Below are positions 60,760 through 64,000 of a DNA stretch of 64,000 nt, piece after piece. The position numbers were made by a program, and so were the translations under genes. The notes beneath the pieces are model-generated. The model was not told where the DNA came from and ran no database searches. It worked only from the letters and a program-made list of their open reading frames with translations. How positions within the stretch are numbered: position 1 is the first letter of the stretch; every line of letters starts with the position of its first letter. This DNA is from Opitutia bacterium (GTDB taxonomy: Bacteria; Verrucomicrobiota; Verrucomicrobiia; Opitutales; Opitutaceae), in assembly GCA_016199925.1 (NCBI GenBank), contig JACQFT010000082.1, positions 1 to 64,000 of the forward strand. Reading direction: 5' to 3'.

Positions 60760-61545
60760 ATGTCCCACCCCCCCTCCTCCTCCGACCGTCCCCTCGCCCT
60801 CATCCTCGGCGGCTCCACCGGCATCGGCCGCGCGATCGCCGCGCGCCTGCACGACCGCGGCCTCGACCTGCTGCTCGTCGCGCGCGACGCCACGCGCCTC
60901 GCCACCGCCGCCCGCGAACTCGCCACCTCGGGCAACGCCCTGATCGACACCTTCGTGGCCGACTTGACCGACGAAGCGCAGGCCGACCGCCTCGTCGCCC
61001 GCCTCGACGCCGAGCCACGCCACTTCGCCCGCTTCGTGAATTCGGCCGGCACCTTTTTCCCCAAGCCCTTCCTCGACCACACCAAGGCCGACTACGACCG
61101 TTACCACTCGGTCAACCGCGCCTCCTTCGCCGTGACGCAGGCCGTGGCCCGCAACATGCGCACGCACGGCGGCGGCGCCATCGTGAACATCGGCTCCATG
61201 TGGGCGCGCCAGGCCATCAAGGCCACACCCTCCAGCGCCTACTCGATGGCCAAGGCCGGCCTGCACTCGCTGACCCAGCACCTCGCGATGGAACTCGCCG
61301 AGCACAAAATCCGCGTCAACGCCGTGGCGCCCGCGGTCGTCGTCACGCCGATCTACGGCGCCTTCATCGAGCCCGCGAAAATCGAAGAGACCCTCGCCGG
61401 CTTCAACGGCTTCCATCCCATCGGCCGCGTCGGTCGCCCCGACGATGTCGCGGCGGTCGCCGATTTTCTGTTGTCAGCCGCCAGCTCATGGGTGACCGGC
61501 GCCATCTGGGACGCCGATGGCGGCGTGATGGCCGGGCGCAACTGA
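60760..61545 (+). CDS. SDR family oxidoreductase
   Basis: The 261-residue enzyme has the NAD(P) motif ALILGGSTGIGRAIAARLHD (GGSTGIG variant of GxxxGxG), the NSAG motif, the catalytic Ser in NIGSMWARQA, and the YSMAKAGLHSLTQHLAMELA segment with Tyr and Lys. The C-terminal end (GAIWDADGGVMAGRN) matches classical SDRs. Substrate unknown. Start at ATG 60760; the earlier open frame lacks family sequence. It is divergent from HxlR, 86 bases away. Confidence 0.93.
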   Translation: MSHPPSSSDRPLALILGGSTGIGRAIAARLHDRGLDLLLVARDATRLATAARELATSGNALIDTFVADLTDEAQADRLVARLDAEPRHFARFVNSAGTFFPKPFLDHTKADYDRYHSVNRASFAVTQAVARNMRTHGGGAIVNIGSMWARQAIKATPSSAYSMAKAGLHSLTQHLAMELAEHKIRVNAVAPAVVVTPIYGAFIEPAKIEETLAGFNGFHPIGRVGRPDDVAAVADFLLSAASSWVTGAIWDADGGVMAGRN

Positions 61546-61567
61546 CCGCGGGCCGCGCCCGCACGGC

Positions 61568-61618
61568 CGCAGCACGCAACCGCAGCACGCAACCGCATCA
61601 CGCGGCGGCATCACGCGG
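61568..61618. repeat. Short tandem repeat, period about 13 bases
   Basis: Four units: CGCAGCACGCAAC twice, then CGCATCACGCGG and CGGCATCACGCGG. It lies between the SDR stop and the next small gene and overlaps that gene's 3' end. Confidence 0.6.
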
Positions 61619-61817
61619 CGGCTTCGCCGTGGGCCAGCGCGTCGTCCCGCAACTGCTGGCCGACGCGCAGGATCACGCGGCAGACATTCTCCCGCACGCG
61701 CGGATCGCTCGGCGAGACCGCGCAGCCGCGGCGCTCGCCCTCCAGCCAGACCTCGTCGCGGACGATCTGCTCGATGGCGGGCAGCTCGCGCCGGATGATC
61801 GGGTCTGGTTGCTTCAT
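61611..61817 (-). CDS. Small conserved hypothetical protein
   Basis: The 68 residues (MKQPDPIIRRELPAIEQIVR, then VSPSDPRVRENVCRVILRVG) form a compact helical protein with one Cys in RGCAV and another in NVCRV. No family is recognised. The amphipathic pattern is not that of frame noise, so a real gene is likely. Its C-terminal Ala run arises from the tandem repeat at 61568. Confidence 0.5.
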   Translation of the reverse strand: MKQPDPIIRRELPAIEQIVRDEVWLEGERRGCAVSPSDPRVRENVCRVILRVGQQLRDDALAHGEAAA

Positions 61818-61923
61818 TTTCTGCCGGCCCTCCGCCGGCTGATTCCGACAGGCGGACCTGCTCTCTTTATCGGCGCAATTCCCGGCCGGTTGAGCGCCCG
61901 CCCGGCGCAGCGCCAGGCTGCGG

Positions 61924-62757
61924 CTACAGCGTCCGCTCCAGCCACGCCACCGTGATGTCGAGCACCCGCTGCGCCTGCCCGAGCTCCGGCTGGAAGACGT
62001 GGAAAATATGGTCCGCCCCGCCGATGATCACCGCCTCCGCCGGCCGCCCCGGCGCGATCCGCATGAACTCCGCCTCGTGCGCCGGCAGGAAATCCTCCGA
62101 CCCGCGCACCGCCAGCAAGGCCCCGGGATATTTCGCCAGCGACACATCGAGATTCACCCGGCGGAAGCTTTCGTAGAACTCCCGTTTCGTCGTGATGCTT
62201 TTCCAGCCCGGCACGACCTCCGTCGCCGCGCCGTCGCGCAACGCCTTCTGCGCCGTCTCGCCCGCGGTCAGTTGGGCAAACTGGTCGCCGCTCGGACTCG
62301 ACCACAGCACCATCGTGCGAAACCACGCCGGATGCTCGCCCGCGACCACGACGGCCGTCGTCGCCCCGAGGCTCCAGCCCACCACGCCGGTGCGCCCGCG
62401 CTTCGCGCCCGGCTGCTGCGCCGCAAACGCGAAGGCCGCCTCCGTGTCGGCGACGCGCGTCGCGAAGGTGGACTCGATCTGTGTGCGCCGCTTGTCGCCC
62501 TCGCCGCGGAAATTTATCCGCAGGCTCGCGATGCCCCGCGCTTCGAGCGCCTCCGCCAGCCGCTTCGTCAGATCGCCCGCCCCGTCCATGTCGTCGGCAA
62601 AACCGTGGAGCAGCAAAACCACCCGCCCGTCCCACGCCGCGTCCGGCTGCCGCCAGGCGCCGCCGACCCCCGCCGCCACTTCGACCCGGCGCTCCGCCGC
62701 GCCGCCCACGGCGAATCCCGCCACCAGCAACAGAAAAAATCCCCAGGCTGTTCTCAT
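61924..62757 (-). CDS. Secreted alpha/beta hydrolase
   Basis: The 277 residues have a signal peptide ([20 protein letters not shown]) and a hydrolase core: [20 protein letters not shown], the nucleophile elbow [15 protein letters not shown], the acid in [13 protein letters not shown] and the His in [11 protein letters not shown]. It resembles the cinnamoyl-esterase/dienelactone-type alpha/beta hydrolases and should act in the periplasm. The substrate is unknown. Confidence 0.87.
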   Translation of the reverse strand: MRTAWGFFLLLVAGFAVGGAAERRVEVAAGVGGAWRQPDAAWDGRVVLLLHGFADDMDGAGDLTKRLAEALEARGIASLRINFRGEGDKRRTQIESTFATRVADTEAAFAFAAQQPGAKRGRTGVVGWSLGATTAVVVAGEHPAWFRTMVLWSSPSGDQFAQLTAGETAQKALRDGAATEVVPGWKSITTKREFYESFRRVNLDVSLAKYPGALLAVRGSEDFLPAHEAEFMRIAPGRPAEAVIIGGADHIFHVFQPELGQAQRVLDITVAWLERTL

Positions 62758-62874
62758 GCCGGGGTGGAGTATCCTGGTGCCGGCGAGTTTTCAACTCCGG
62801 CGACCGTGGGTCAGCGAGCGTGCTCTCGCCCGCCCCGCCCGCCCTGCGCCTGCCAGCGGGCTGCCCACCGCGAC

Positions 62875-63549
62875 TCAACCCTCGCCCAGCGCGCCGCGCA
62901 GACGCGCGAGCTCCGCGCGCAAGCGCGCCACCTCGGCCTCCAGCGCCGCCAGCCGCCGTTCCGCGTCGGGCGGCAGAGCGAAGGTCGCCGCGAGCGGCGC
63001 GGCCGCCCCGCCGGCGCTCGCCGCGGCGGGCTCGCCAGTGAGCAATTGCGCCCAGCGCGTCTCTTTTTGTCCCGGCTGTCGCGGCAGCGGGCGGACGAGC
63101 GCCCCGGCCGGGCGTTCCGCCAGCTCCGCCAGCAACGCCTCGAAATCCAGCGGCATCGGGTGGAGCCGCTCCGAGTTGGCCCGCAGTCCGGCGAGCGTCT
63201 GCGGCCCGCGCAGCAGCAGTTCGCCGAGCACCGCGCGCGCCGCCGTCGTCACCGGATACACCGCGTCGAGCTTCTGCTTGAACTTCGGTCCGCGTGCCTC
63301 CGCTCCGGCAAACACGGCCGCCAGTTGCCGTCCGCGCAGCCGCTCGAGCGCCGCCGCCACTTCATCGGCCCCCACGTCCAGCACCGGGTCGCGGTTGCTC
63401 CGCTGGTTGCAGGCGTTGACCAGCGCGTTGAGCGTCAGCGGATAGGCGTCCGGCGTCGCGAGTTCCTTTTCGATCAGGCAACCGAGCACGCGGGCCTCCA
63501 GCGCCGACAGCGGCGCCGGCCTCTCCGGCGGCGGCAGATTGGTGTCCAT
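62875..63549 (-). CDS. YceH family (DUF480) protein
   Basis: The ATG at 63549 gives 224 residues with the two winged-helix units of YceH/DUF480: LSALEARVLGCLIEKELATP, NALVNACNQRSNRDPVLDVG, then AVLGELLLRGPQTLAGLRAN. The end is a coiled coil (LAALEAEVARLRAELARLRG). Function is unknown across bacteria. It is transcribed alone, divergent from the CheX-like gene. Confidence 0.92.
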   Translation of the reverse strand: MDTNLPPPERPAPLSALEARVLGCLIEKELATPDAYPLTLNALVNACNQRSNRDPVLDVGADEVAAALERLRGRQLAAVFAGAEARGPKFKQKLDAVYPVTTAARAVLGELLLRGPQTLAGLRANSERLHPMPLDFEALLAELAERPAGALVRPLPRQPGQKETRWAQLLTGEPAAASAGGAAAPLAATFALPPDAERRLAALEAEVARLRAELARLRGALGEG

Positions 63550-63728
63550 GCCCCAGCCAAGCTCCCGGCCCGCCCGCGCGCAAGCTCCGGCGCCTCGGTC
63601 GCTCCGCCGCTGCGCGCGCTGCACCGCCACCGCCGCCCGCCGGCCAGTCCTTGCCGCGGGTCTTCGCTCAAGTCCGCCGCTTTCCGGCCGATAACGTCCT
63701 TGGTCAACCTCAACTCCCCTCGCTTCGC

Positions 63729-64000
63729 ATGGCTGCCACGCAGACCATCACTGATACCTTTGTCCAAGAATCCATCGTGCGCGCCGTCCAAAACGTCTGC
63801 ACCACGATGCTCCAGCGCGACGCCGTGCTCGTCGAGTCGACCTCCGACGCCCGGCGCTCCGACTTCAGCACGCAGCTCCATGTCTTCGGCAGCGTCGGTT
63901 TTGTCGGCGCCATCAGCGGCCTGGTCTATTTCTGCATCCCCGACGAATTCGCCGCCGACGCCGCCTCGCGCATCCTCGGCATGAGCCGTGGCGAAGTCGA
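63729..64000 (+). CDS. CheX-like chemotaxis phosphatase domain protein, 3' truncated
   Basis: The frame from ATG 63729 reads MAATQTITDTFVQESIVRAV and continues through FSTQLHVFGSVGFVGAISGL to the window end without a stop. The alpha-beta pattern with an N-terminal helix and an IS..V.F motif resembles CheX, which dephosphorylates CheY. The catalytic ExxN region and the rest of the protein lie beyond the window, so the call stays tentative. Confidence 0.7.
   Translation, partial: MAATQTITDTFVQESIVRAVQNVCTTMLQRDAVLVESTSDARRSDFSTQLHVFGSVGFVGAISGLVYFCIPDEFAADAASRILGMSRGEV

Overview
The window is about 64 kb of GC-rich DNA (roughly two thirds GC by eye) with densely packed genes on both strands. 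The gene mix points to Verrucomicrobiota, most likely Opitutales/Opitutaceae. It includes three 'ADOP'-type orphan ABC permeases, a TIGR03067-like small protein, a four-helix-bundle 'suffix domain' gene, a second type IIA topoisomerase pair, many short dispersed hairpin repeats and a CheX-like protein. This assignment is inference; no rRNA or other marker gene is present. No rRNA, convincing tRNA, CRISPR array, integrase or transposase gene was found.

Layout. 0-5.7 kb: a truncated S9 peptidase, a thioredoxin-fold protein, small secreted proteins, a LysE exporter and a membrane-anchored AsmA-like protein. 5.9-11.3 kb: a topoisomerase IV-type pair (ParE, ParC) separated by an S41 peptidase lipoprotein. 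11.1-13.6 kb: a disrupted four-helix-bundle gene and an LLM-class flavin oxidoreductase. 14.4-21.2 kb: a PadR regulator, two tandem ADOP permeases and a TPR protein. 21.2-22.7 kb: a class B-like acid phosphatase coupled to an alpha/beta-hydrolase-like protein. 22.8-26.1 kb: an ECF sigma/anti-sigma pair divergent from a Tat-exported phosphoesterase, a DUF2231 membrane protein and a cytochrome c. 26.2-33.1 kb: single metabolic, stress and hypothetical genes. 33.1-35.8 kb: an aldehyde dehydrogenase and a saccharopine-dehydrogenase-fold enzyme, probably lysine catabolism. 36.0-39.7 kb: a GlcD/GlpC-type FAD plus Fe-S oxidoreductase and a PepSY protein. 40.3-45.5 kb: a NarL-type two-component system, a third ADOP permease and a second TPR protein. 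45.7-53.8 kb: aminopeptidase P, two tandem orphan four-helix sensor proteins, a GNAT/membrane fusion, MntR, TatC and pyruvate phosphate dikinase.

53.9-60.7 kb is the accessory part. It holds a nucleotidyltransferase gene coupled to a basic partner, an AbrB/VapC toxin-antitoxin pair, a lone DUF3883 nuclease-like gene of lower GC, two DUF433 antitoxins with one DUF5615 toxin, a Vsr endonuclease, an XRE/membrane-protein cluster and an HxlR/SDR divergent pair. The right end carries ordinary genes and a truncated CheX.

Two themes stand out. First, ADOP permeases occur twice next to a secreted TPR protein, once under a PadR regulator and once under a histidine kinase/response regulator, which suggests a recurring ADOP-TPR module. 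Second, several families of short hairpin or MITE-like repeats fill the intergenic DNA and also appear inside genes: a near-perfect 76-bp palindrome is translated in frame in the FAD/Fe-S oxidoreductase, repeat-like tracts sit in frame in ParC and Vsr, and an insertion shifts the frame of the four-helix gene.
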